A stretch of 35,806 nt of DNA from Corynebacterium otitidis ATCC 51513 (GTDB lineage: Bacteria; Actinomycetota; Actinomycetes; Mycobacteriales; Mycobacteriaceae): contig NZ_JH815193.1 of the NCBI RefSeq assembly GCF_000296405.1, positions 163,396 through 199,201 on the forward strand, given 5' to 3'. Position 1 is the stretch's first letter. Each line of letters opens with the position of its first letter. This document shows, one piece after another, positions 7,069-17,215 of the stretch. The notes beneath the pieces were generated by a model. The model worked only from the letters and a program-made list of their open reading frames with translations. It ran no database searches and was not told the DNA's origin. A program made the translations under genes and the position numbers.

Positions 7069-8325
7069 CTAGTCGTTCGAGCCGTCGAGGAGCCCGGCGA
7101 GCTCCTCGACGATGCGGCCGGCGACGAGCAGCTTCGGGCCGCGGGGCACTTCGGCGACGATGGGCTCGTCGCCCTCGGGGTCGGGGCGCATGAGCCAGCC
7201 CTCGTTGTCGGCCGAGCCGAACGCGCCGCCCTCGCCGACCTCGTTGACCATGATGAGGTCCGCGCCCTTGGCCTTGAGCTTTCGCGCGCCGAACTCGCGG
7301 GCGCTGGCGGTCTCGTCGCCGGTCTCCGCGGCGAAGCACACGATCCGCACTCCGGCGGGGAGCTCCCCGTCCTTGCGGGCGGCCACCAGCCCGCGGACGA
7401 TGTCGGGGTTCTCTTGCAGCTCGATGCTGGCGAGCGCGTCGCCGCCGGCGGACTTCTTCAGCTTCGCCTCGGCCTGCGCCGCGGGGCGCACGTCGGCGAC
7501 GGCCGCGGCCATGAGCACCGCGTCCGCGCCGGCCGCGGCCCTCCTGGTCGCCTCCTCGAGCTCCCGGGCGGACTCGACGCGCTCGACCGTCGTGCCCGCG
7601 GGCGTGGGCAGCTCGTCGGTCGCGGCGGCGACGAGGGTGACCTCGGCGCCGGCCTGGGCCGCGGCCTCCGCGAGCGCGACGCCCTGCCGGCCAGACGAGA
7701 AGTTGCCGAGGTAGCGCACCGGGTCGAGGCGCTCGCGGGTGCCGCCGGCGGTGACGACCACGCGCCGGCCCTCGAGCGCGCGGCTCGGGCGCCAGCCGGC
7801 GAGCACCGCGCGGGTCGCGTCGGCGATCTGGGCGGGCTCGAGCATCCGGCCCGGGCCCGAGTCCGAGCCGGTGAGCCGCCCGCTTGCCGGCTCGAGGACG
7901 ACGACCCCGCGGCGGCGAAGGGTTTCGACGTTGTCCTTTACTGCGGGGTTGAGCCACATCTCGGTGTGCATCGCGGGCGCGAGCACCACCGGGCAGGTCG
8001 CCACGAGCGCCGTGGCGGTGAGCAGGTCGTCGGCGAAACCCCCGGCGAGCCTCGCGATGAGGTCCGCGGTCGCGGGCGCGATGACAAGCGCGTCGGCCTC
8101 CTTGCCGACCCGGACGTGCTGCACCTCGTCGACGCGCTCGAACACCCCGGTGTCCACCGGGTGGCCGGAGAGCGCCTCGAAGGTGGCGGCGCCGACGAAG
8201 CGCAGCGCCGCCTCCGTGGGCACCGCGCGCACGTCCGATCCGCCCTCCTTGAGCCGGCGGATGAGCTCGCAGGACTTGTACGCGGCGATCCCGCCGCCGA
8301 CGCCGACTACGACGCGCTCGCTCAC
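7069..8325 (-). CDS. coaBC: Bifunctional phosphopantothenoylcysteine decarboxylase / phosphopantothenate-cysteine ligase
   Basis: This enzyme performs two steps of coenzyme A synthesis: it couples 4'-phosphopantothenate to cysteine, then decarboxylates the product. The N-terminal CoaC domain shows GVGGGIAAYKSCELIRRL, the FMN-site APAMHTEMW and GRLTGSDSGPGRM. The C-terminal CoaB domain shows VVVTAGGTRERLDPVRYLGN, FSSGRQG, and a late VNEVGEGGAFGS segment. The length of 418 residues is normal. The GTG at 8325 is the only start that gives the full N-terminal strand; an AGGGGAG site lies upstream at a rather long spacing. The gene follows rpoZ, separated by strong hairpins, so it probably has its own promoter. 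Confidence 0.95.
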   Translation of the reverse strand: MSERVVVGVGGGIAAYKSCELIRRLKEGGSDVRAVPTEAALRFVGAATFEALSGHPVDTGVFERVDEVQHVRVGKEADALVIAPATADLIARLAGGFADDLLTATALVATCPVVLAPAMHTEMWLNPAVKDNVETLRRRGVVVLEPASGRLTGSDSGPGRMLEPAQIADATRAVLAGWRPSRALEGRRVVVTAGGTRERLDPVRYLGNFSSGRQGVALAEAAAQAGAEVTLVAAATDELPTPAGTTVERVESARELEEATRRAAAGADAVLMAAAVADVRPAAQAEAKLKKSAGGDALASIELQENPDIVRGLVAARKDGELPAGVRIVCFAAETGDETASAREFGARKLKAKGADLIMVNEVGEGGAFGSADNEGWLMRPDPEGDEPIVAEVPRGPKLLVAGRIVEELAGLLDGSND

Positions 8326-8476
8326 TGTCAGGCCACTCCCCTTGTGTCATCCGTGTGGTGTGTGTTTTTCCGCCCCGGCGGCCCCGGGGTCGTGGCTCAC
8401 GCTACGCCACCGGCCGCCCGGCCCGCGCGCCCTCGCCGAGGCTTCCTCCGCGGTATGCCCGGCCCCGGGTACGACA

Positions 8477-8504
8477 AGGGGCCGCCGGGATCCCGGCGGC
8501 CCCT
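8477..8504 (-). terminator. Perfect 28-bp palindrome, probable rpoZ terminator
   Basis: A perfect GC-rich inverted repeat with arms of 14 bases (AGGGGCCGCCGGGA and its complement) lies about 65 bp past the rpoZ stop. As RNA it would form a very stable stem. On the minus strand it ends in TTGTCG, so the T tail is poor. It probably ends the mihF-gmk-rpoZ transcript. Confidence 0.6.
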
Positions 8505-8528
8505 AAAGTCTAGCCTTGAGGCTTGTCA

Positions 8529-8553
8529 TCCCGCGCGCCGAGGCGGCGCGGGG
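8529..8553 (-). terminator. Second GC hairpin just after rpoZ
   Basis: CCCGCGC and GCGCGGG arms enclose a short GC-rich loop between the rpoZ stop and the larger palindrome. No T tract follows. Together the two hairpins form a tandem 3'-end structure. Confidence 0.35.
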
Positions 8554-8566
8554 CGATGCTTCTTAG

Positions 8567-8854
8567 CTAGTTGCCCTCGTCGTGGTTGAGGAGCTCCTCG
8601 TTGATCTCCCGGAACGCGATCGAGAGCGGCTTCTCGCCGGGCTCAGGGGTGACCAGCGGCCCGACGTACTCGAAGACGCCCTCGTCGGCCTGCTGGTAGT
8701 AGGCGTTGATCTGCCGGGCGCGCTTCGCCGCGAAGATCGCGAGCGCGTACTTCGAGGACACCTTGCCCAAGAGCTCGTCGATCGGCGGGTTGGTGATGCC
8801 GATCGGGGTGTCGAAGACGGGGTTGTTCTCCAGCTTCTCGTTGCTCGTCGTCAA
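8567..8854 (-). CDS. rpoZ: RNA polymerase omega subunit
   Basis: Omega stabilises and helps assemble RNA polymerase by holding the beta' subunit. The 95-residue protein contains the actinobacterial omega core: [20 protein letters not shown], then [20 protein letters not shown], then the late [15 protein letters not shown] chose the TTG at 8854 because a GGAAGGA ribosome binding site lies about eight bases upstream and no ATG or GTG in frame suits the homology start. Rare TTG initiation on a core subunit is worth noting. It lies 55 bp downstream of gmk, in one likely transcript with mihF and gmk. Confidence 0.93.
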   Translation of the reverse strand: MTTSNEKLENNPVFDTPIGITNPPIDELLGKVSSKYALAIFAAKRARQINAYYQQADEGVFEYVGPLVTPEPGEKPLSIAFREINEELLNHDEGN

Positions 8855-8909
8855 CGTCGCCGTCCTTCCACGGTTGTCGACCGTCTCAATGTGGCTGTTG
8901 GTGGTGATG

Positions 8910-9533
8910 CTAGCGCCCCTCGCCGGGCTTCGGGGTCGCCTCGCGGGCGCGGGCCTCGTCGGAGTCGCCGGTGAGGATCTCCCCGATGGCGCGCACGGCC
9001 TCGGTGGCGTCGTCGTTGACGACCACCCGGTCGAACTCGTCCTTCGCGGCGAGCTCCACCCGGGCGGTCTCCAGGCGGCGGCGGATGACCTCCTCGTCCT
9101 CCGTGCCACGCCCGGTGAGCCGCTCGACGAGCGCCTCCCAGCTCGGCGGCGCGAGGAACACGGTGATCGCCTCGGGCATGAGCCGCTTGACGTTGCGGGC
9201 GCCCTCGAGGTCCACCTCGATGAGCACCGGCCGGCCGCGGTCGACCGCGGCCTTGACCGGCGAGGCCGGCGTGCCCGAGCGCTGCAGACCGTTGTGAATG
9301 TCCGCCCACTCGAGCATCTCGCCGTTGTCGATGCAGGCCTGGAACTCCTCGGGCGTAACGTAGTAGTAGTCGACGCCGTCGACCTCGCCGGGGCGGGGCT
9401 TGCGCGTCGTCATCGACACGCTGAAGTACAGGTCGCGCACCGCCTCGCGCAGGCCGCGGACCACGGTGGACTTCCCCACCGCCGAGGGGCCGGCGAGCAC
9501 CACGAGCCGGCCCATGTGGTGCGACGCGGCCAT
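8910..9533 (-). CDS. gmk: Guanylate kinase
   Basis: Gmk phosphorylates GMP (and dGMP) to the diphosphate with ATP. The P-loop is [10 protein letters not shown] near residue 15. It is followed by the GMP-binding segment [22 protein letters not shown] and by LEWADIHNG. The lid contains [21 protein letters not shown] length of 207 residues is normal. The ATG at 9533 is three bases past the mihF stop; a second ATG six codons in ([11 protein letters not shown]) is also possible. The C-terminal tail is charged and Pro-containing and probably disordered. Confidence 0.95.
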   Translation of the reverse strand: MAASHHMGRLVVLAGPSAVGKSTVVRGLREAVRDLYFSVSMTTRKPRPGEVDGVDYYYVTPEEFQACIDNGEMLEWADIHNGLQRSGTPASPVKAAVDRGRPVLIEVDLEGARNVKRLMPEAITVFLAPPSWEALVERLTGRGTEDEEVIRRRLETARVELAAKDEFDRVVVNDDATEAVRAIGEILTGDSDEARAREATPKPGEGR

Positions 9534-9536
9534 CCG

Positions 9537-9860
9537 CTAGTTCTCGGCGTAGCCGAAGCGCTCGAGCAGGGCGCGGCGCTGCCGCTCGCCCAGGCCGCGC
9601 AGCCGGCGGGTCGGGGCGATCTCGAGCTCGGCCATAATCTCCTTGGCCTTCACCTTGCCCACCTTCGGCAGCGCCTCGAGGAGCGCCGACACCTTGGTCT
9701 TCCCCGTGGTCTCGTCCTCCTGGGCCTGCTCGAGGACCTCTCGGAGGGTGATGTCGCCGCGCTTGAGCTTCTCCTTGAGCTCCGCGCGGGCCTTGCGCGC
9801 CTCGGCCGCCTTCGCGAGGGCCTCCTTGCGCTGTTCATCGGTGAGTTTGGGAAGGGCCAC
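9537..9860 (-). CDS. mihF: Actinobacterial integration host factor MihF
   Basis: MihF is a small DNA-binding nucleoid protein specific to actinobacteria and unrelated in fold to enterobacterial IHF. The 106-residue protein begins VALPKLTDEQRKEALAKAAE. It has a long basic helix (RKARAELKEKLKRGDITL), then the helix-hairpin-helix-like core VSALLEALPKVGKVKAKEIM and RRLRGLGERQRRALLERF. The GTG at 9860 has GGAGGAACC directly upstream, and the frame farther upstream is not conserved in character. It is the first gene of the likely mihF-gmk-rpoZ transcript. Confidence 0.93.
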   Translation of the reverse strand: MALPKLTDEQRKEALAKAAEARKARAELKEKLKRGDITLREVLEQAQEDETTGKTKVSALLEALPKVGKVKAKEIMAELEIAPTRRLRGLGERQRRALLERFGYAEN

Positions 9861-9944
9861 GGTTCCTCCAGTTCGCTGTGTCCAGGGCTCCGGGGCCGCG
9901 ACCCAGCGTGGGCACGGCCCCGGGAGTTGACGATAAAAGCCGGC

Positions 9945-9970
9945 GGCGGCCCGGGAATGCGCGGGCCGCC
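9945..9970 (-). promoter_or_regulatory. Hairpin in the mihF leader, candidate attenuator
   Basis: A perfect nine-base-pair stem (GGCGGCCCG/CGGGCCGCC, eight-base loop) lies between the predicted mihF promoter and its GTG. On the minus strand it is followed by GCCGGC and then TTTTAT, resembling an intrinsic terminator with a displaced T run. It could attenuate transcription or stabilise the leader. Confidence 0.4.
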
Positions 9971-9988
9971 ACGCGACAACGGGGCGCA

Positions 9989-9994
9989 AGTGTA
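9989..9994 (-). promoter_or_regulatory. Predicted -10 of the mihF promoter
   Basis: TACACT on the minus strand is a strong corynebacterial -10. Transcription would start near 9982 and give a leader of about 120 bases. The -35 region is poor, as is common in corynebacteria. Confidence 0.5.
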
Positions 9995-10069
9995 GCACCG
10001 CGCGCGGCCGTCGGACGAAGCCGCCCGGCGCCGCGTGGCCGCCCGACCGGCGCCCCGCGCTGCGATCTA

Positions 10070-10101
10070 AACTAGCAGGTCGCGGGCCGGACCCGCTAGT
10101 T
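10070..10101 (-). terminator. Terminator of the pyrimidine operon after pyrF
   Basis: On the minus strand, AACTAGCGGGTC pairs with GACCTGCTAGTT over twelve positions with one G-U pair, around an eight-base loop, and TTTAG follows. It lies 11 bp past the pyrF stop. The single irregular pair is G-U only on the minus strand, which fits termination of pyrF. Confidence 0.7.
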
Positions 10102-10112
10102 GACCCCGGGGT

Positions 10113-10936
10113 CTAACCCCGGTAGGAGAACTGACTCACACGCTCGGCGAGGGCCTCGATGTCGGGCCCCGCGGAGAGCACCGCGCGCGAGACGTTCGGG
10201 AACGCGCGGGCGGTATTGCCCGCCACGACGCGCTCGATGTCGCTCAGGCTCGCGCCCTGCGCGCCGATCCCGGGAAGCAGGATCGGGCCGGGGAAGTCGG
10301 CGAGCCCCGGCGGGTCGGACAGGGTCGCGCCGACGACGACCCCGAAGTCCGAGAGCCCCTCGCCCCTGTCGCCGTTGATCGCGGCGAGCTTGGCGACCTC
10401 GGCGACGACGTCGCCGGCGAGCGTCTCCGCGTTGGCCCCGGGTTGGCGCTGGATCGCGCCGGCCTCGGGGTTGGACGTCGCGGCGAGCACGAAGAGCCCG
10501 GCGCCCGCCTCTACGGCCGCGTCGACGGCGGGGGCGAGCGCCCCCACCCCGAGGTACGGGCTCACCGTGAGCGCGTCGCACTGCAGCGGCGAGCCGGGCC
10601 GCAGCCACGCGTCGGCGTAGCCGGCCATGGTCGAGCCGATGTCGCCGCGCTTGGCGTCGGCGACGACGAGCGTGCCGCGCTCGCGCAGCTCCCCGATGGC
10701 CTCCTCGAGGACGGAGAAGCCTAAAGCGCCGTGGCGTTCGAAGAACGCGACCTGTGGCTTGACGAGCGCGACCCGCCCGGCGAAGGCCTCCACGCACCGG
10801 CCGGTGAACTCCGCGAGGCCGTCCCGGTCGTCGCTGAGGCCCCACTGCTCGAGCAGCCCGGGGTGGGGATCGATGCCGACGCACAGCTGCCCGAGTTCCC
10901 CGGCCGCGGCGGCAAGGCGCTCGCCGAACGCGGCGG

Positions 10937-10940
<4 letters not shown>
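10113..10940 (-). CDS. pyrF: Orotidine 5'-phosphate decarboxylase, type 2
   Basis: PyrF decarboxylates OMP to UMP, the last step of de novo pyrimidine synthesis. The 275-residue protein shows [15 protein letters not shown] and [15 protein letters not shown] near the N-terminus. It has the catalytic [19 protein letters not shown] and the late [11 protein letters not shown] phosphate-binding loop. Length and motifs match the longer type-2 family of actinobacteria. The GTG at 10940 overlaps the carB stop as GTGA, indicating translational coupling. It is the last gene of the pyrC-carA-carB-pyrF operon, and a good terminator follows. Confidence 0.95.
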
Positions 10941-14287
<3,347 letters not shown>

Positions 14288-15475
14288 TTACTTCTCGTTC
14301 TCCTTCGCGTTGCGCAGCTCGTCGACGTGGCCCGCCTCGCGGTGGGCGGCCATGAGCTCGACGAACTGGTCGAACAGCGGCTGGGCGTCGTGCGGCCCGG
14401 CCGCGGACTCGGGGTGGTACTGGACGGAAAAGGCCATGCCGCTCTCCAAGGCGACGCCCTCGACGGTGTCGTCATTGAGGCAGCTGTGCGTGATGCGGGC
14501 GGGCCCGAACTCGGTCTCGAAGCGCTCCCCCGGCTCCCCGGCGAGCGCGAAGCCGTGGTTCTGGGAGGTGATCTCGATCTTGCCGGTGAGGTGGTTGAGC
14601 ACCGGGATGTTGATGCCGCGGTGCCCGAAGGTCATCTTGTAGGTCTCCAGGCCGAGCGCGCGGCCGAGGATCTGGTTGCCGAAGCAGATCCCGAAGAACG
14701 GCACGCCGCGGCGGATGACCTCGCGCACCACCTCGACGGTGCCGTCCGCGGTGGCGGGGTCGCCCGGCCCGTTGGAGACGAACACCCCGTCGGGCCTGTG
14801 GGAGAGGATCTCCTCGATGGTGGCGTCGTGCGGCACGACGACGGTGCGCACCCCTCTGCGGGTGAGGCTGCGTGGCGTGTTCGACTTGATCCCCATGTCG
14901 AGCGCGACGACGGTGAAGCGCGCCACGCCGTCGGGCTCGACGGTGTAGGCCTCCTTCGTGCTCACCGCGGCGCTTAAGTCCGAGCCGGCCATCGGCGGCT
15001 GGGCGTTGACCTCGGCGATAAGCTCCTCGTCGGTCGCGCGGGCCGCGTCCCCGGAGAAGATGCCCGCCGCCACTGAGCCCTTGTCGCGCAGGTGGCGCAC
15101 GAGCGCGCGGGTGTCGACGCCGCTGATGCCGACGACGCCCTGGGCGATCATCTCGTCCTCAAGCGAGCGCTCGGCGCGGAAGTTCGAGTGGCGCCTCGCG
15201 AGGTCGCGGATGACGAGCCCGGCGACCCAGATCTTCTCGCCGCGGGACTCGTTGTCCTCGTCGTTCCAGCCGGTGTTGCCGATCTGCGGGGCGGTCGCCG
15301 CGACGATCTGCCGGTGGTAGGAGGGGTCGGTCATGGTCTCCTGGTAGCCGGTCATCGCGGTGGTGAACACGGCCTCGCCCAGGGTGCGGCCGGTCGCGCC
15401 GAGCGCCCGGCCCCGGAAGATCCGGCCGTCGCCCAGGACGAGCGCCGCCGGCTGCGGGGTTGTTGCAGTGGTCAT
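14288..15475 (-). CDS. carA: Carbamoyl-phosphate synthase small subunit (glutaminase)
   Basis: CarA releases ammonia from glutamine and passes it through a tunnel to CarB. The N-terminal CarA domain includes LVLGDGRIFRGRALGATG, TGYQETMTDPSYHRQIV and the SGVDTRALVRHLRDKG segment. The C-terminal class I amidotransferase domain has VFVSNGPGDP, the nucleophile motif FFGICFGNQILGRALG (Cys) and QYHPESAAGP (His, Glu). A length of 395 residues is usual. The ATG at 15475 follows AGGAAGG and lies nine bases past the pyrC stop, in the same operon. Confidence 0.97.
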   Translation of the reverse strand: MTTATTPQPAALVLGDGRIFRGRALGATGRTLGEAVFTTAMTGYQETMTDPSYHRQIVAATAPQIGNTGWNDEDNESRGEKIWVAGLVIRDLARRHSNFRAERSLEDEMIAQGVVGISGVDTRALVRHLRDKGSVAAGIFSGDAARATDEELIAEVNAQPPMAGSDLSAAVSTKEAYTVEPDGVARFTVVALDMGIKSNTPRSLTRRGVRTVVVPHDATIEEILSHRPDGVFVSNGPGDPATADGTVEVVREVIRRGVPFFGICFGNQILGRALGLETYKMTFGHRGINIPVLNHLTGKIEITSQNHGFALAGEPGERFETEFGPARITHSCLNDDTVEGVALESGMAFSVQYHPESAAGPHDAQPLFDQFVELMAAHREAGHVDELRNAKENEK

Positions 15476-15484
15476 GGTGCCTTC

Positions 15485-16843
15485 CTAGCTGTCCTTGTCC
15501 GTGTCCAACCGGTGGGTGACCCGGCCGCGCAGCACGGTGAGCGCGACGCGGGCCTGGTAGCGCTCGCCCTCGAAGGGCGTGTTGTCCCCGATCGAGGCCA
15601 TCGCCTCGCCGCTCGCCACCCAGGGCGAATCGGGGTCGACGACCGCGAGGTTCGCCGGCTCGCCCACGGCGATGGGGCGGCCGTGGCCGGGCAGCCCCGC
15701 GATCTCGGCGGGACGCTCGCTCATGACGCGCGCGACGAACCGCCAGTCGGCCAGGCCCGTCGCGACGAACTCGCGGTGCACGATCGCCAGCGAGGTCTCC
15801 AGGCCGAGCATCCCCGGCCGGGCGGCGTCGAACGAGCAGCACTTGTCCCTCGCGGCGTGCGGCGCGTGGTCGGTGGCCACGACGTCGACGGTGCCGTCTA
15901 CGAGCGCCTCGCGCAGCGCGAGCCGGTCCGACTCCTCGCGCAGCGGCGGGTTGACCCGAAAGAGCCCGTTGTCCGGCTCGAGGCGCGCGTCGGTGAGGCT
16001 TAGGTGGTGCGGGGTGGCCTCCGCGGTGACGGGGATGCCCTGCGCCTTCGCCCAGCGCAACAGCTCGACGGTGCCGGCGGTCGACGCGTGGCAGATGTGC
16101 AGCCGCCCGCCGTAGTCGCGGTTGAGCAGCGCGTCGCGCGCGACGATCGCCTCCTCCGCGGCGCGCGGCCAGCCCTTCAAGCCCAGCCGGGCCGCGGCCT
16201 CGCCCTCGTGGGCGGAGGCGCCCACGGTGAGGCGGGCCTCCTCGCAGTGCTGGGCAATAAGCATGCCGAGCTTGCCGGCGCGCTCCACGGCGGCGCGCAT
16301 GAGCGCGGGGTCCCCGACGCAGCGCCCGTCGTCGGAGAGCATCCGCACCTTGGCCGCGCCGTCGCGCAGGGTCTGAAAGTCGGTGAGCTCCTCGCCGCCG
16401 AGGCCCTTGGTGATGGCGCCGACGGGGTGGACGTCGACGAGGCCTGCCTCCTGGCCGCGGCGCCAGACGGCCTCGGCGACCTCGGGGGTGTCGGTGGCGG
16501 GCTTGGTATTCGCCATGGCGAACACGGCGCTGAACCCGCCGCGGGCGGCGGCGAGCAAGCCGGAGTCGATGGTCTCCGCGTCGCCCGGGCCGGGCTCGCG
16601 CAGGTGGACGTGCAGGTCGACGAGCCCGGGAAGCAGCACCATCCCGGGCAGCTCGACGACGTCGGCGCCGCCCTCGTCGACGCTTAGGCCCAGCTCGGAG
16701 ATGACGCCGCCCTCGACGCGCACGTCGATCCTCGGGCCCTCGCCGTAGGGGCGCACGCCGCGCAGCACGAGCGGCGTGGCCGCGGGCGCGCTAAGCTCCC
16801 CGACCTCGGCGATCGGCCGGGGCGCGGTGGTGCCGGCGGTCAC
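15485..16843 (-). CDS. pyrC: Dihydroorotase
   Basis: PyrC cyclises N-carbamoyl-aspartate to dihydroorotate. Zinc and substrate motifs include [29 protein letters not shown], the HCEEAR and HICHAST His sites, and [16 protein letters not shown] chose the GTG at 16843 (452 residues). It overlaps the stop of the upstream 45-codon ORF, has GGGGGTGG upstream, and gives a [20 protein letters not shown] N-terminus like other corynebacterial PyrC. The frame is open up to a GTG at 17032, but that stretch reads as shadow of the leader ORF. pyrR and pyrB, which precede pyrC in C. glutamicum, are absent here. Confidence 0.95.
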   Translation of the reverse strand: MTAGTTAPRPIAEVGELSAPAATPLVLRGVRPYGEGPRIDVRVEGGVISELGLSVDEGGADVVELPGMVLLPGLVDLHVHLREPGPGDAETIDSGLLAAARGGFSAVFAMANTKPATDTPEVAEAVWRRGQEAGLVDVHPVGAITKGLGGEELTDFQTLRDGAAKVRMLSDDGRCVGDPALMRAAVERAGKLGMLIAQHCEEARLTVGASAHEGEAAARLGLKGWPRAAEEAIVARDALLNRDYGGRLHICHASTAGTVELLRWAKAQGIPVTAEATPHHLSLTDARLEPDNGLFRVNPPLREESDRLALREALVDGTVDVVATDHAPHAARDKCCSFDAARPGMLGLETSLAIVHREFVATGLADWRFVARVMSERPAEIAGLPGHGRPIAVGEPANLAVVDPDSPWVASGEAMASIGDNTPFEGERYQARVALTVLRGRVTHRLDTDKDS

Positions 16844-16977
16844 GGCCTCACCACCCCCGGCCAGCCCGGGGCGGCCGCCACTGGGCCGCCCGACCGAAGG
16901 CCCGGGCACCTGGCCCGGGCCGCCTTCTGGTTCGCGATGCTCGCGCGGCGCCGCAGGGTGCGCACAACGTCTGTCAT
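16840..16977 (-). CDS. Arg-rich 45-residue leader ORF coupled to pyrC
   Basis: This short ORF begins [20 protein letters not shown] and has eight arginines in 45 residues, including a run of three. Evidence for translation is unusually good for its size. AAAGGAGG ends four bases before the ATG, and the TGA overlaps the pyrC GTG by four bases. I recognise no family. Three perfect hairpins lie inside the ORF, the last one holding part of the pyrC ribosome binding site. Ribosomes completing the ORF could therefore open pyrC translation. Because CarAB product is shared with arginine synthesis, arginine sensing is an appealing but unproven idea. It might instead be a small protein in its own right. 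Confidence 0.65.
   Translation of the reverse strand: MTDVVRTLRRRASIANQKAARARCPGLRSGGPVAAAPGWPGVVRP
16855..16871 (-). promoter_or_regulatory. Hairpin sequestering the pyrC ribosome binding site
   Basis: CCCCGG/CCGGGG with a five-base loop. The downstream arm is part of the GGGGGTGG ribosome binding site of pyrC. Translation of the upstream ORF through this region would melt it. Confidence 0.5.
16869..16891 (-). promoter_or_regulatory. Second hairpin in the pyrC leader
   Basis: A perfect eight-base-pair stem (GGGCGGCC/GGCCGCCC) with a seven-base loop. It shares three bases with the ribosome-site hairpin at 16855-16871, so the two compete at their junction. Confidence 0.45.
16899..16921 (-). 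promoter_or_regulatory. First hairpin in the pyrC leader
   Basis: A perfect nine-base-pair stem (GGCCCGGGC/GCCCGGGCC) with a five-base loop, around codons 19-27 of the leader ORF. No T run follows, so it is not an intrinsic terminator. Confidence 0.45.
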
Positions 16978-17148
16978 CGTGACCTCCTTTCCCGCCTCTC
17001 TGTGCGGCTTTAAAGGACGTATCACTTGCCACGGGTTCTCGCGGGCCCCCGCCGACCGGGGCCGGGCGGCTGCGCGCGGTGTACCGCCGGCCACTTTATC
17101 ATTCGGCCCCGGGCGCTCCCGGCCGCGGCGCGGGGGCGCGGGTGGCGA

Positions 17149-17154
17149 TACACT
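17149..17154 (+). promoter_or_regulatory. Predicted -10 of the SRPBCC/epimerase gene
   Basis: TACACT is a good corynebacterial -10. Transcription would begin at about 17161, at the ATG at 17162, so that start would be leaderless. If initiation is instead at the TTG at 17216, the leader is about 55 bases. Confidence 0.5.
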
Positions 17155-17215
17155 GTGCGGAATGCCCCGGCCGGCCCCGCCGCCGGCCGGGCCGGCGGAA
17201 GGGAGGCGGATCGGG

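Noticed and set aside
16844..17032. N-terminal extension of pyrC up to a GTG at 17032
   Set aside because: No ribosome site, no similarity to PyrC, and it duplicates the leader ORF region in another frame.
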